Of a stretch of 64,000 nucleotides of DNA, positions 32,980-40,621 are shown in pieces. The notes beneath the pieces were generated by a model, which made no database searches, had not been told where the DNA came from, and saw only the letters and a list, made by a program, of their open reading frames with translations. The position numbers were made by a program, and so were the translations under genes. The stretch covers positions 248,001 through 312,000 of the forward strand of contig NZ_DATJCH010000012.1 in the NCBI RefSeq assembly GCF_035514885.1, written 5' to 3'. Source of the stretch: Albibacterium sp035514885. GTDB taxonomy: Bacteria; Bacteroidota; Bacteroidia; Sphingobacteriales; Sphingobacteriaceae. The stretch's first letter is position 1. Each line of letters starts with the position of its first letter.

Positions 32980-35877
32980 TTATGTGCCCCAAATTTCTAC
33001 ATTCCCATTACTTCCAACAATTCTCTCAAACATGGGTATGACCAGTTCATAAACATTATTATTCGCTCTGTTCTTATCAGAAACCTGCGACATTCTGAAC
33101 CCTGGTTGTACCAAAATAATATTGAACTTCCAATTATTCACTCTATAGTTTTCACTAATTGTTTCTAATAATTCATCAGAACCATATACTATTTTAGAGT
33201 TCTGCGCATTTGCCAATCTGCTATTTATTCGATCTAAAAGTATAGGCGATGAAATCCAGTGAATACTTCTCATTGCTTGAGCGAATAGCTCATCACAATC
33301 GGATTTCCTACAACCTGCATTGTTTTTTCCAGAGTATTTACAATGAATAAAGTGAATCATAGAATTTGCGCTGTTAAAATAGATTAAATCTGCTATCTCG
33401 TGTGCACCATCATCTAGAAATATAAGGTCAGCGTTCTGAATGAGTGAAGGCTTTAATAATTCAATTGTCTGATTTATGACCGGTATATCACCATTTGGAT
33501 TTTCAACGTAGGCTTCGCTTCGAATATTACAACCGTTCCAATCCTTTTCCTTCCAGATTTCACTGGGTAAATCTTCAATATCGGTATTTGGTACAATTCT
33601 GTTTCTACCAACTATAATACTTCCATCAGGAAGAGCTAATGATGGCGGATATTCATTTAGTACGTCTTCTATTCTTTTGTCAACTATGGTGTCATCTCTT
33701 CTTTCCGCATAAACGGTAACATCATTTGCTTCGTCAATTGACCATAATCTTTCGCTATTTAAATCAAATGTAAAATCAAAACTCAAATCATCCAATTGTA
33801 GTGTACCAAGCAATCTAGTGTTATTTTCTTGTAGTGAAACTCCATTAAGAATTGGGGTGAAGTTTCTAATTGGATCATGATTTGGACTGCTAATCGTTAC
33901 ACTGTATGCTTTAAAGAAAAGCGCATCAGGTATTATGGCCACAGGAATTTCTTCAATAATTGTGGCTTGTTCTGTTTTCGCTAAAAATGATAATCCAGGA
34001 AGATTTGAAATAATAGGTCCGTCAACTATAAGCGTACATAATTGATCACACCATTCTTTAAACTCAATAGCAGTGCCTCTTTTCATTGCCCAAACGCGGC
34101 CTTTACGTGTGGATATCCCCCAAGTGTTCTCTTCATCCAATCTGAGTACCGCATGCCCTGCTCCAAAGACTCTACCTTCACTTGATCTAATCGCTGCTTG
34201 AACTGAAGTACCTATTAGTGTTTTATAGGAAGGGTGTGATGATCCAGTTAGAGCTGAATTTTTCATTCCAACCATTATGTAGTCGCTTTTCGAGAACTGT
34301 GATAAAGTCTTAAATAACCTGCCATGAGTAATTGATAGTAATTCTATATTTATAATACTTTCCTTAACGGAATACAAAGCAAGTTCACTCGTAGTTAGTT
34401 CAAAAAGCAAGTTGTGCTCGGAAGAATGATATAAAACATGAACATCAAGTAAATCTTCAATGTATATTTCTCTTGATGCCCAATCTATCGGCTTGTTATG
34501 AGCGGTTACTATTATTAAAGGGGATTCATCATCAGCTTGTTCATAATGAATGATTTCGAATTTACTAGAATTGCTAGATATTTGATCTTGGAATTGGAAA
34601 TTAGCCGGAGTTGAATAAATTAATGCACTGAAGTAAACATTTAATTCAGGCATTTGAAAGTCTTCTTCTTTTGCTTGAGAAGATCTATAATGTCTGGCTA
34701 ACTGCATTTGCTGATCTACAATTTGAGGAATTATAAGACTCCAAGAAGAGTCCGATTTGTATAATCTTCGAACTTCACCGCGTACGGCATCTGTATTTGC
34801 AATTAATATAGCAGGCCCTTCTTGATCAAGTGGAGTACGAGAAATTCTTCCCAGAAACTGTATTGTATATGGTATTGATCTAGGAGTTGCGTGAAGCACA
34901 GCAACTTTTAAATTAGGAATGTCTAATCCTTCACTTGCAATTCCAACACAAACCAAGCCGTCCAATTCGCCATTTTTAACTTTTTCAATTAGGCTTTCAT
35001 TTACAGCCGAAGATCTTTTTGAATGAATCACATCAACATTAAAACCATTATTGTTATATAATGTTACAAGATTTTGAGCATGCTCAATGCGATCTGTTCT
35101 AATTAATATTGAGCATGTTGGGTTTGCAACTCTTTCTTCATCAAATACATCTATTGCAGTTTCCAACAAAGCTTCGTTTGAATCAGGTGGGTGGTTACCA
35201 ATTCTCTCACCGCGAAACTCAATTGGCCTTAAGATTTCTTTTTCCAACGCTCGTTCTAATGAGTAATGATATATGAGTTTTGCACGCATCCTTTTCCTGT
35301 CTCTTCTGAAAGGTGTGGCAGTAAAGAAAACTTTGAGTTGTTGCTTGTAGAAGCTATTTAATGACTGCCAAGTTGGAGCTGGTTCATGATGTGCTTCATC
35401 CATAAATATTGCATCTATCAAGTCAATTGGAATTGGTTCTAGACCTTGATAGTAAGGAGAAATACTATTTGGATGAGAAACGATTACGTCATGGGAATTC
35501 AGAATTGCTTCCCACTCTTCTCTGCTGTTTCTACGATTTGTAACCTCATACACAGATACTAGAGGGGCGGTTTCATCTAAGCAATTTTTATTTTTTAAAA
35601 TTTGAAGCTCCCTAAACTGACTTGAAATCTGTCTTCTCAAAATTTTAGAAGGCACAACAATGAGGATTTTACTTAACCCTAATTCGAAACAAGCAGCCAT
35701 CATGATTGCGGTTTTCCCAGAACCTGTCGGCATGCTAATTAAAGATGCAACTTCATTTGTTCCATTTGTTTTATAGCTCTTTAAAGCCCATATTGCACCG
35801 AGTTGACAGTCTCTCAAGCCATCCCCATTTTGGGGTTCTAAATTAAAAAGATGTTTATTGTCTATAAAGTATGGCAT
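32980..35877 (-). CDS. large superfamily 2 helicase with C-terminal nuclease-like domain
   Basis: A 965-residue single-gene defence candidate. The N-terminal helicase has motif I SMPTGSGKT (about 48-56), motif II MDEAHH (about 149-154), motif III FTATPFRRD and motif VI QFLGRISRT. A long middle region (about 420-780) has no recognised domain. Near residue 820 comes DDGAHEIADLIYF and near 845 IHFIHCKYS, arranged like the D and (E)xK strands of a PD-(D/E)XK nuclease with histidine replacing glutamate. It would translocate on and cut foreign DNA. No partner gene is adjacent on its strand; ATPase residues are intact. Confidence 0.8.
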   Translation of the reverse strand: MPYFIDNKHLFNLEPQNGDGLRDCQLGAIWALKSYKTNGTNEVASLISMPTGSGKTAIMMAACFELGLSKILIVVPSKILRRQISSQFRELQILKNKNCLDETAPLVSVYEVTNRRNSREEWEAILNSHDVIVSHPNSISPYYQGLEPIPIDLIDAIFMDEAHHEPAPTWQSLNSFYKQQLKVFFTATPFRRDRKRMRAKLIYHYSLERALEKEILRPIEFRGERIGNHPPDSNEALLETAIDVFDEERVANPTCSILIRTDRIEHAQNLVTLYNNNGFNVDVIHSKRSSAVNESLIEKVKNGELDGLVCVGIASEGLDIPNLKVAVLHATPRSIPYTIQFLGRISRTPLDQEGPAILIANTDAVRGEVRRLYKSDSSWSLIIPQIVDQQMQLARHYRSSQAKEEDFQMPELNVYFSALIYSTPANFQFQDQISSNSSKFEIIHYEQADDESPLIIVTAHNKPIDWASREIYIEDLLDVHVLYHSSEHNLLFELTTSELALYSVKESIINIELLSITHGRLFKTLSQFSKSDYIMVGMKNSALTGSSHPSYKTLIGTSVQAAIRSSEGRVFGAGHAVLRLDEENTWGISTRKGRVWAMKRGTAIEFKEWCDQLCTLIVDGPIISNLPGLSFLAKTEQATIIEEIPVAIIPDALFFKAYSVTISSPNHDPIRNFTPILNGVSLQENNTRLLGTLQLDDLSFDFTFDLNSERLWSIDEANDVTVYAERRDDTIVDKRIEDVLNEYPPSLALPDGSIIVGRNRIVPNTDIEDLPSEIWKEKDWNGCNIRSEAYVENPNGDIPVINQTIELLKPSLIQNADLIFLDDGAHEIADLIYFNSANSMIHFIHCKYSGKNNAGCRKSDCDELFAQAMRSIHWISSPILLDRINSRLANAQNSKIVYGSDELLETISENYRVNNWKFNIILVQPGFRMSQVSDKNRANNNVYELVIPMFERIVGSNGNVEIWGT

Positions 35878-35900
35878 ATGGTTTCTAATAATTGGCTACA

Positions 35901-35932
35901 ACAACATAGTTAGCGAAACGGAATTTCGCTAA
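35901..35932. repeat. boundary motif with hairpin upstream of the large helicase
   Basis: ACAACAT (35901-35907, inverted ATGTTGT) is followed by the perfect 9-bp inverted repeat TTAGCGAAA/TTTCGCTAA (35910-35918 with 35924-35932). With the motif at 32963-32969 it brackets the helicase gene in inverted orientation. Confidence 0.5.
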
Positions 35933-36060
35933 ACAGCCCCTATATTGGCACTGCGTAATATTACCTATAAAATTAGTAATATTTTTGTTAATAAGCAGGA
36001 TAACTATTTTACATTTATTTGATAGCGAAATAAATCACATAGATCCTTTGTTACTAAAGA

Positions 36061-36193
36061 ATGGATAACGAAGCTTTGATATTAGTGATGACTGAGCGTA
36101 TGGCTTTGCAACGTTATTCGCCGAACACTGTTTAAGACATACAAACAATATGCTCAGATTTACCCGCAAGCGAAGTCAGATATACTAGTTTAA
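36061..36193 (+). pseudogene. decayed N-terminus of a second tyrosine recombinase
   Basis: Frame one reads MDNEALILVMTERMALQRYS then PNTV and stops; skipping one base continues as KTYKQYAQIYPQAKSDILV, so the joined text contains RYSPNTVKTYKQY, the standard SAM-like core-binding helix of integrases. The catalytic domain is missing. It is followed by a terminator and a tRNA-end-like fragment, the usual layout at the end of a tRNA-targeted element. The 748-base region 35878-36625 contains no intact gene. Confidence 0.75.
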
Positions 36194-36327
36194 AGAAAAC
36201 ACCAGGGTCAGAAATTGAAGGGTTTATCAATTTTGTGGTTTACGGACAATGGCAAAAAAAGGTTTCAAAACTATTCATGAAACAGATTACTTCCCTATTT
36301 TATGCTAACCTTCCCTAATTTAACACC

Positions 36328-36369
36328 TGTCCGAAAAAAGCTTGTATTCTGTCCGAAATTTGTCCGAAA
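36328..36369. repeat. three direct copies of TGTCCGAAA
   Basis: TGTCCGAAA occurs at 36328-36336, 36350-36358 and 36361-36369, between the integrase remnant and its terminator. Possibly arm-type recombinase binding sites or the tail of the lost integrase gene. Confidence 0.5.
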
Positions 36370-36374
36370 AACAA

Positions 36375-36401
36375 GAAAGCCACTGATAATCAGTGGCTTT
36401 C
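36375..36401. terminator. hairpin terminator of the decayed element end
   Basis: GAAAGCCACTGA (36375-36386) pairs perfectly with TCAGTGGCTTTC (36390-36401) around a 3-base loop, behind the integrase remnant. Confidence 0.7.
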
Positions 36402-36424
36402 GTCGGGGTGGCAGGATCCGAAGC
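36402..36424 (-). pseudogene. remnant resembling a tRNA 3' end (old attachment site)
   Basis: GTCGGGGTGGCAGGATCCG followed by AAGC closely resembles the reverse complement of a tRNA acceptor/T-arm end (usual form GGGGTGGCAGGATTCGAACC), with substitutions in the T loop. No tRNA body is attached. It probably records the target of the second, decayed element. Confidence 0.55.
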
Positions 36425-36554
36425 ACAATAGATCCATGAATTCAATATTCTGTCAAAAAAATAGTTCTTTCTATGCGCAAAATATATCCTGATTGCATCC
36501 GAAAGAGGATTCCTTTAAGTGTTATTAGCTGACTTAGCAATAGTAGATAAAAAT

Positions 36555-36597
36555 AAGACACCCGGAATTATTGGGTGTAATTCCGGGTGTTGGTCTT
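36555..36597. terminator. terminator of the present ssrA gene
   Basis: ACACCCGGAATTA (36558-36570) pairs perfectly with TAATTCCGGGTGT (36578-36590) with a 7-base loop; outer AAGA/TCTT bases extend it. On the minus strand it lies 28 bases beyond the ssrA end. It is similar in sequence and spacing to the hairpin at 15834-15881, so the element appears to have carried its own ssrA end and terminator. Confidence 0.8.
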
Positions 36598-36624
36598 GTA
36601 AAACCTTGATATTCAACATTGTTT

Positions 36625-36637
36625 GTGGAGTCGGAGG
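36625..36637. repeat. right attachment site (attR), within the ssrA acceptor end
   Basis: GTGGAGTCGGAGG, identical to 15911-15923. Sequence to the right is the ssrA body; sequence to the left is element DNA. Confidence 0.85.
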
Positions 36638-36989
36638 GATTCGAACCCTCGTCCAAACATGGTACTGTGTATGCTTTCTACATGCTTAGCTTCCATTAGA
36701 TTTTCGAGATTTGGAAGGTTGGTTGCTTACCTATACCAAATCCTTATCTGCTTTATCTTGTCACTTCATCACAGCGTTGAAGCAACCAGTTCCATAATTC
36801 GATGCCCGTGTGTCTAGGCTACAGAACAAAACCCAGACTGGACAAAAGCTATTCTAATTCTAAATTAGGCAGCTAAGGCGTAGTTATTTTCGCCATTTGA
36901 AAAGTTGAAAGTTCAGATTAAAGCGCTAGACTAACAACGCGCTGCATGCTTACATAACCGTCTCCATCCTGTCAATTCCGGTCGACCCC
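36626..36989 (-). ncRNA. ssrA: transfer-messenger RNA (tmRNA)
   Basis: The RNA rescues stalled ribosomes by trans-translation with SmpB. The 5' end GGGGTCG (36989-36983) pairs with CGACTCC at the 3' end (36633-36627) to form the acceptor stem; the T arm GGGTTCGAATCCC and an alanine-type end are present. The tag frame encodes GENNYALAA and a stop, the typical Bacteroidota tag. Length is about 364 nt. The encoded 3' end reads ACTCCACAAACA, so CCA is not encoded and must be added by nucleotidyltransferase, unlike the copy at the left attachment site. Confidence 0.95.
36865..36894 (-). other. tmRNA proteolysis-tag reading frame (GENNYALAA)
   Basis: GGC GAA AAT AAC TAC followed by GCC TTA GCT GCC and TAA encodes GENNYALAA. 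The LAA end directs tagged proteins to ClpXP-type proteases. Confidence 0.93.
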
Positions 36990-36999
36990 ATATAATATG

Positions 37000-37026
37000 C
37001 AAATATACGAAAAAATCCGATCACAA
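37000..37026 (-). promoter_or_regulatory. ssrA promoter
   Basis: On the minus strand TATATTTG (37007-37000) is an exact TAnnTTTG box ending 10 bases before the mature 5' end; TTG (37026-37024) lies 16 bases further upstream, inside the loop side of the preceding gene's terminator. Confidence 0.7.
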
Positions 37027-37044
37027 TATTTATGTGACCGGATT
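37014..37044 (-). terminator. terminator of the S46 peptidase gene
   Basis: AATCCGATCAC (37014-37024) pairs with GTGACCGGATT (37034-37044) with one mismatch, followed on the minus strand by a run of six T. It overlaps the ssrA promoter region. Confidence 0.8.
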
Positions 37045-37068
37045 GAAAATTGAATGAATTGAATATTA

Positions 37069-39219
37069 TTAATCCTTTACTAATGTAAACTCGTCGATGA
37101 TATGGCTTGCACCTGCAAATTTGTCGATAAGGAATAATACGTAGCGAATATCAACGCTAATGGTTCTTTGAAGTTGAGGGTCGAAGATAACATCTCCTGC
37201 CATCGCTTCAATGTTTCCATCAAATGCAAGTCCTAGTAATTCTCCTTTGCCATTTAATACGGGAGAGCCTGAATTTCCTCCTGTGATATCATTATCTGAT
37301 AAGAAATTTACTGGCATATAACCAGCTTTATCAGCATACTGTCCGAAATCTTTAGCTTCATATAGATCAATTAGTTTTTGAGGTAAATCAAATTCCGGAT
37401 CATTGGGCTTGTATTTATTAATGGTGCCCTTTAGTGTTGTATAATTATTAATAGTGGCATCGTTTCTTGAATCAGCAGGTAAGGCGCGGATTTTTCCATA
37501 GGATAAACGAAGTGTACTGTTTGCATCCGGGTAGTATTTTACTTTTGGATTTGCTATTCGCATACCCTGAACCATTAAACGGAAGGCACGGTTAAAGTCG
37601 GCTTGCTTTGACTTCATTGTATCTGATTCATAGCGATAACGAGCTACGATATCATTTGATAATTTGAAAAGTAAATCGTTGGACAACACTTCCAGATCAG
37701 GATTGTTAATGAATGCAATTAGTTTTTCTTGATTTGCAAATACGCTGGTTTCAAAGGCTTTGTTTATGTATGGGGTAACGTCACCATTGTTCCCTTTTGA
37801 TATTTCAGCAACATAGGGAGCGATTAAATCTTTACCACCTTTTTCAACATATAAATTAAGAAGAGCTATCAGTAGATCTTTTTCTACCGGCATTGATAGA
37901 TTTTCATATGAAGAATTAACCTGACTAATTAATTGAGGTAAGAGCTCGGCTTTTTTAGCATCATTTTGTTGAAAGTAAAAATTAACTGCATTGCCAATGG
38001 TGTAAGGCAGTGGAGCTAAGGAACTGCTGCGAAGGATACCGCCAGAGATATAATTGTCGTGACGTGCCTCTTCGTTTGTTAAGGCATAGTATTCGTTAAT
38101 GGTAGTCATTACAGAACCATATTTATCTTTGTTCTTAGATTTATTGGCCCACTTGTTGAATTTCTTTTCGGATGCTTCTTTGGTTTTTGCAGTTTGATGT
38201 TGTGTTAATGCATCAATCATACCTTGACGATTTTTCCAATAATTGGCAACACCTGCATATTTTGATGCATATTTTAGACGGATAGCCTGGTCTTGATCCA
38301 TATACTTCTTCATCACATCCATACCTGTCTTTGAGGCTTCAACCCATGCGGGGTATGCATAGTTGACATTTTGTGAGATTCCTGCGGAGGGCATCCAACG
38401 GTTTGTACGACCCGGATAGCCAAGAATCATAGCAAAATCTCCTTCTTTGAAACCGTTTAGACTGATAGATAGATGGTATTTTGGAACTAATGGTACATTG
38501 TTTTCTGAGTATTCAGCAGGATTACCATCTTTGTCTGCATACACACGGAATAAAGAAAAATCACCTGTGTGACGTGGCCATTCCCAATTATCGGTGTCGC
38601 CACCAAATTTTCCAATATTGTCCGGAGGGGTTCCTACTAAGCGAACATCCGTATAATCTTGGTATACGAAGTAATAAAACTCATTGCCTTCATAAAATGA
38701 TTTTACCGATACGGTGTATTTACCACCTTCGTTATTCTCCTTTTCAATAAGAGCAATTTCGCGGTTGATAGTACCTTCGCGTTCAGCTTCTGTCATACCA
38801 TCATTTAGTTTACCTAAGATACGTTCTGAAACATCGTCCATACGAACAAAGAATCTTACAGATAGTGATTTTGGTTTTAGTTCATCGGCTTTAGTTTTTG
38901 CCCAGAAACCATTTGTTAAATGATCATTTTCCGGAGTTGATAGTTCTGCAATTGCGCCATAACCACAATGATGATTGGTCATTACCAAACCTGTATTAGA
39001 TACTATTTCTGCAGTGCAGCCTCCTCCAAATTGAACAATAGCATCTTTTAAACTGGAATTATTGATACTATAGATTTCTTCAGCGGTTAACTGTAAGCCC
39101 ATCTTCTGCATATCTCGCTCATTTAAACGCTCGATATTCATTAAAAACCACATTCCTTCATCGGCTTTGACCGAAAAAGTAGATGCGGCTAATAAAATAA
39201 ATAAAAGGATTCTTTTCAT
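37069..39219 (-). CDS. S46-family dipeptidyl-peptidase (DPP7-like)
   Basis: A 716-residue periplasmic exopeptidase with a Sec signal peptide (cleavage near SVKADEG). The catalytic histidine lies in TNHHCGY (81-87) and the serine in GGNSGSPVLN near the C-terminus. The S1-subsite position after the serine reads LAFDGNIEAM, with glycine as in DPP7 (hydrophobic P1) and not arginine as in DPP11 (acidic P1). It releases dipeptides from the N-terminus of peptides, supporting amino-acid nutrition. Single gene with its own terminator. Confidence 0.93.
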   Translation of the reverse strand: MKRILLFILLAASTFSVKADEGMWFLMNIERLNERDMQKMGLQLTAEEIYSINNSSLKDAIVQFGGGCTAEIVSNTGLVMTNHHCGYGAIAELSTPENDHLTNGFWAKTKADELKPKSLSVRFFVRMDDVSERILGKLNDGMTEAEREGTINREIALIEKENNEGGKYTVSVKSFYEGNEFYYFVYQDYTDVRLVGTPPDNIGKFGGDTDNWEWPRHTGDFSLFRVYADKDGNPAEYSENNVPLVPKYHLSISLNGFKEGDFAMILGYPGRTNRWMPSAGISQNVNYAYPAWVEASKTGMDVMKKYMDQDQAIRLKYASKYAGVANYWKNRQGMIDALTQHQTAKTKEASEKKFNKWANKSKNKDKYGSVMTTINEYYALTNEEARHDNYISGGILRSSSLAPLPYTIGNAVNFYFQQNDAKKAELLPQLISQVNSSYENLSMPVEKDLLIALLNLYVEKGGKDLIAPYVAEISKGNNGDVTPYINKAFETSVFANQEKLIAFINNPDLEVLSNDLLFKLSNDIVARYRYESDTMKSKQADFNRAFRLMVQGMRIANPKVKYYPDANSTLRLSYGKIRALPADSRNDATINNYTTLKGTINKYKPNDPEFDLPQKLIDLYEAKDFGQYADKAGYMPVNFLSDNDITGGNSGSPVLNGKGELLGLAFDGNIEAMAGDVIFDPQLQRTISVDIRYVLFLIDKFAGASHIIDEFTLVKD

Positions 39220-39311
39220 GTTGTGGTGTATTTAAATATTATTTGAACCGGCAAAGTTGCATCTTTTTAAATAAAGTGACAAGAAAGATATTTTTTGTGA
39301 TGCTTATATGG

Positions 39312-40535
39312 CTATACGATTTGACTATTAAATTTATCTCTGATCAAATAAAAACCAATGGTACTGATTAGGGCTAATATGGCTGTTGATAGCCATAAAG
39401 TATTAAATCCGAAAGTAGCAGCAATCTGTGTTCCGATTGATGGGGACAGGATATGTGCTGCCGAAAAGGCTAACCCATTTAATCCCATATAAGCTCCTTG
39501 ATTACTTTGATGAGCACGTTTTATGGTTACTGTGGAAGTAAAAGGTAGAACGAGGATTTCGGAGATACTTAGAAAAAACATAGCTAAGAAAAGTATCCAT
39601 ATACCCGCATTACTTATTAATAATATAAAGGATATGCTTAATAAAGCTGCTCCAAGTGTAATAGTTTGAAAGGTTGTGAGTCTTCTTTCCGCGATGTTAA
39701 CTAAAAACATTTCTAATAGAAAAACTACTAAGCCGTTAAAAGCGAGTATAATACCTACAGCACTATCTTTTAGTACATATACCTGTTTGTAATACAGTGG
39801 CAAGGTGCTTAGTAATTGAAAAAAACAGATACTATAAAAAGCACATAATACATTGAAAATAATAAAAGCTTTGTCTTTATATGGAGATTTTACCGGATTT
39901 TGGCTTTGGACTTTTTGATCTTTAATCTGTTTTATCAGGTTTTTGTTTCCTTCCCTTCTTTTGAAGTATGTATAAAAGACGAAGCCTGCTATTGCCGCTG
40001 TAACTCCATTACCATAAAAAAGCCAGTTATAAGAAAAGGCGGCAAGTAGCCCTCCCAATGCAGGACCTATTGAAAAACCCAGGTTTAATGCCATTCTGTT
40101 TAATGAAAGTGCACGGGTTAGATTTTTAGGTTTAGCATAATGGGCAATGGAAACTGAATTTGCAGGCCTAAAGGTCTCAGCTATTAAACTTAAAATGAAA
40201 ATTCCAAAACTTAAAAAAAAAGGTGTCTTTAAAATAGGAAGAACAAAGAATAGGGGTACAGTTAAAAAAAGGCTTAAGAGCTGAATTTTAAAATGACCAT
40301 GGATGTCGGTTAATCTTCCTCCAATATATGAGCCTGAAATTGCACCTAATCCGAAAAAGCTTAAAACAATACCCGTTTCTTTTAACGAAAAATGTAGATG
40401 TTCAGTCATATACAGGCCAAGGAATGGAATTACCATGGCACCCATTCTGTTTATGAGCATAACAAGAGATAGCATCCAAGCTGGCTGGGATAAGCCTCGG
40501 TAAGCATTGACGTATTCTTGAAAATATTTCTTCAT
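39312..40535 (-). CDS. MFS transporter
   Basis: A 407-residue inner-membrane protein with twelve predicted helices. The motif between helices 2 and 3 reads GSYIGGRLTDIHG, a good MFS motif A, and NLGFSIGPALGGLL matches motif C of drug:proton antiporters. The substrate is unknown; drug or metabolite efflux is likely. It is divergent from the M20 peptidase gene; on the minus strand TAGATTTG (40555-40548) is a good promoter box 13 bases before its start. Confidence 0.87.
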   Translation of the reverse strand: MKKYFQEYVNAYRGLSQPAWMLSLVMLINRMGAMVIPFLGLYMTEHLHFSLKETGIVLSFFGLGAISGSYIGGRLTDIHGHFKIQLLSLFLTVPLFFVLPILKTPFFLSFGIFILSLIAETFRPANSVSIAHYAKPKNLTRALSLNRMALNLGFSIGPALGGLLAAFSYNWLFYGNGVTAAIAGFVFYTYFKRREGNKNLIKQIKDQKVQSQNPVKSPYKDKAFIIFNVLCAFYSICFFQLLSTLPLYYKQVYVLKDSAVGIILAFNGLVVFLLEMFLVNIAERRLTTFQTITLGAALLSISFILLISNAGIWILFLAMFFLSISEILVLPFTSTVTIKRAHQSNQGAYMGLNGLAFSAAHILSPSIGTQIAATFGFNTLWLSTAILALISTIGFYLIRDKFNSQIV

Positions 40536-40594
40536 TTTATATAGTTACAAATCTAAGTGTTTTTAGGTTTTTAATCATTCTCAATTCAAATTAT

Positions 40595-40602
40595 TAACTT
40601 TG
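40595..40602 (+). promoter_or_regulatory. promoter box of the M20 dipeptidase gene
   Basis: TAACTTTG matches TAnnTTTG, 20 bases before the start codon at 40622. No clear upstream TTG is seen. Confidence 0.5.
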
Positions 40603-40621
40603 GTGCAAAAGTTATTTCGTT

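Larger units (their letters stand above)
15911..36637 (+). mobile_element. integrative mobilizable element inserted at the ssrA 3' end, about 20.7 kb
   Basis: The element is bounded by a 13-bp direct repeat taken from the ssrA acceptor end. It carries a tyrosine recombinase next to the left end, a replication/mobilization module (DUF3853, ATPase, primase-like protein, MobC, relaxase) and defence-like cargo. No type IV secretion (tra) genes are present, so it would depend on a helper conjugation system. The mobilization genes are visibly richer in G and C than the cargo. The right end contains remnants of another element. Confidence 0.85.

Noticed and set aside
36623..36817. Short protein-coding frame on the plus strand
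   Set aside because: It lies antisense within ssrA; the acceptor stem, T arm and GENNYALAA tag on the minus strand explain the sequence.
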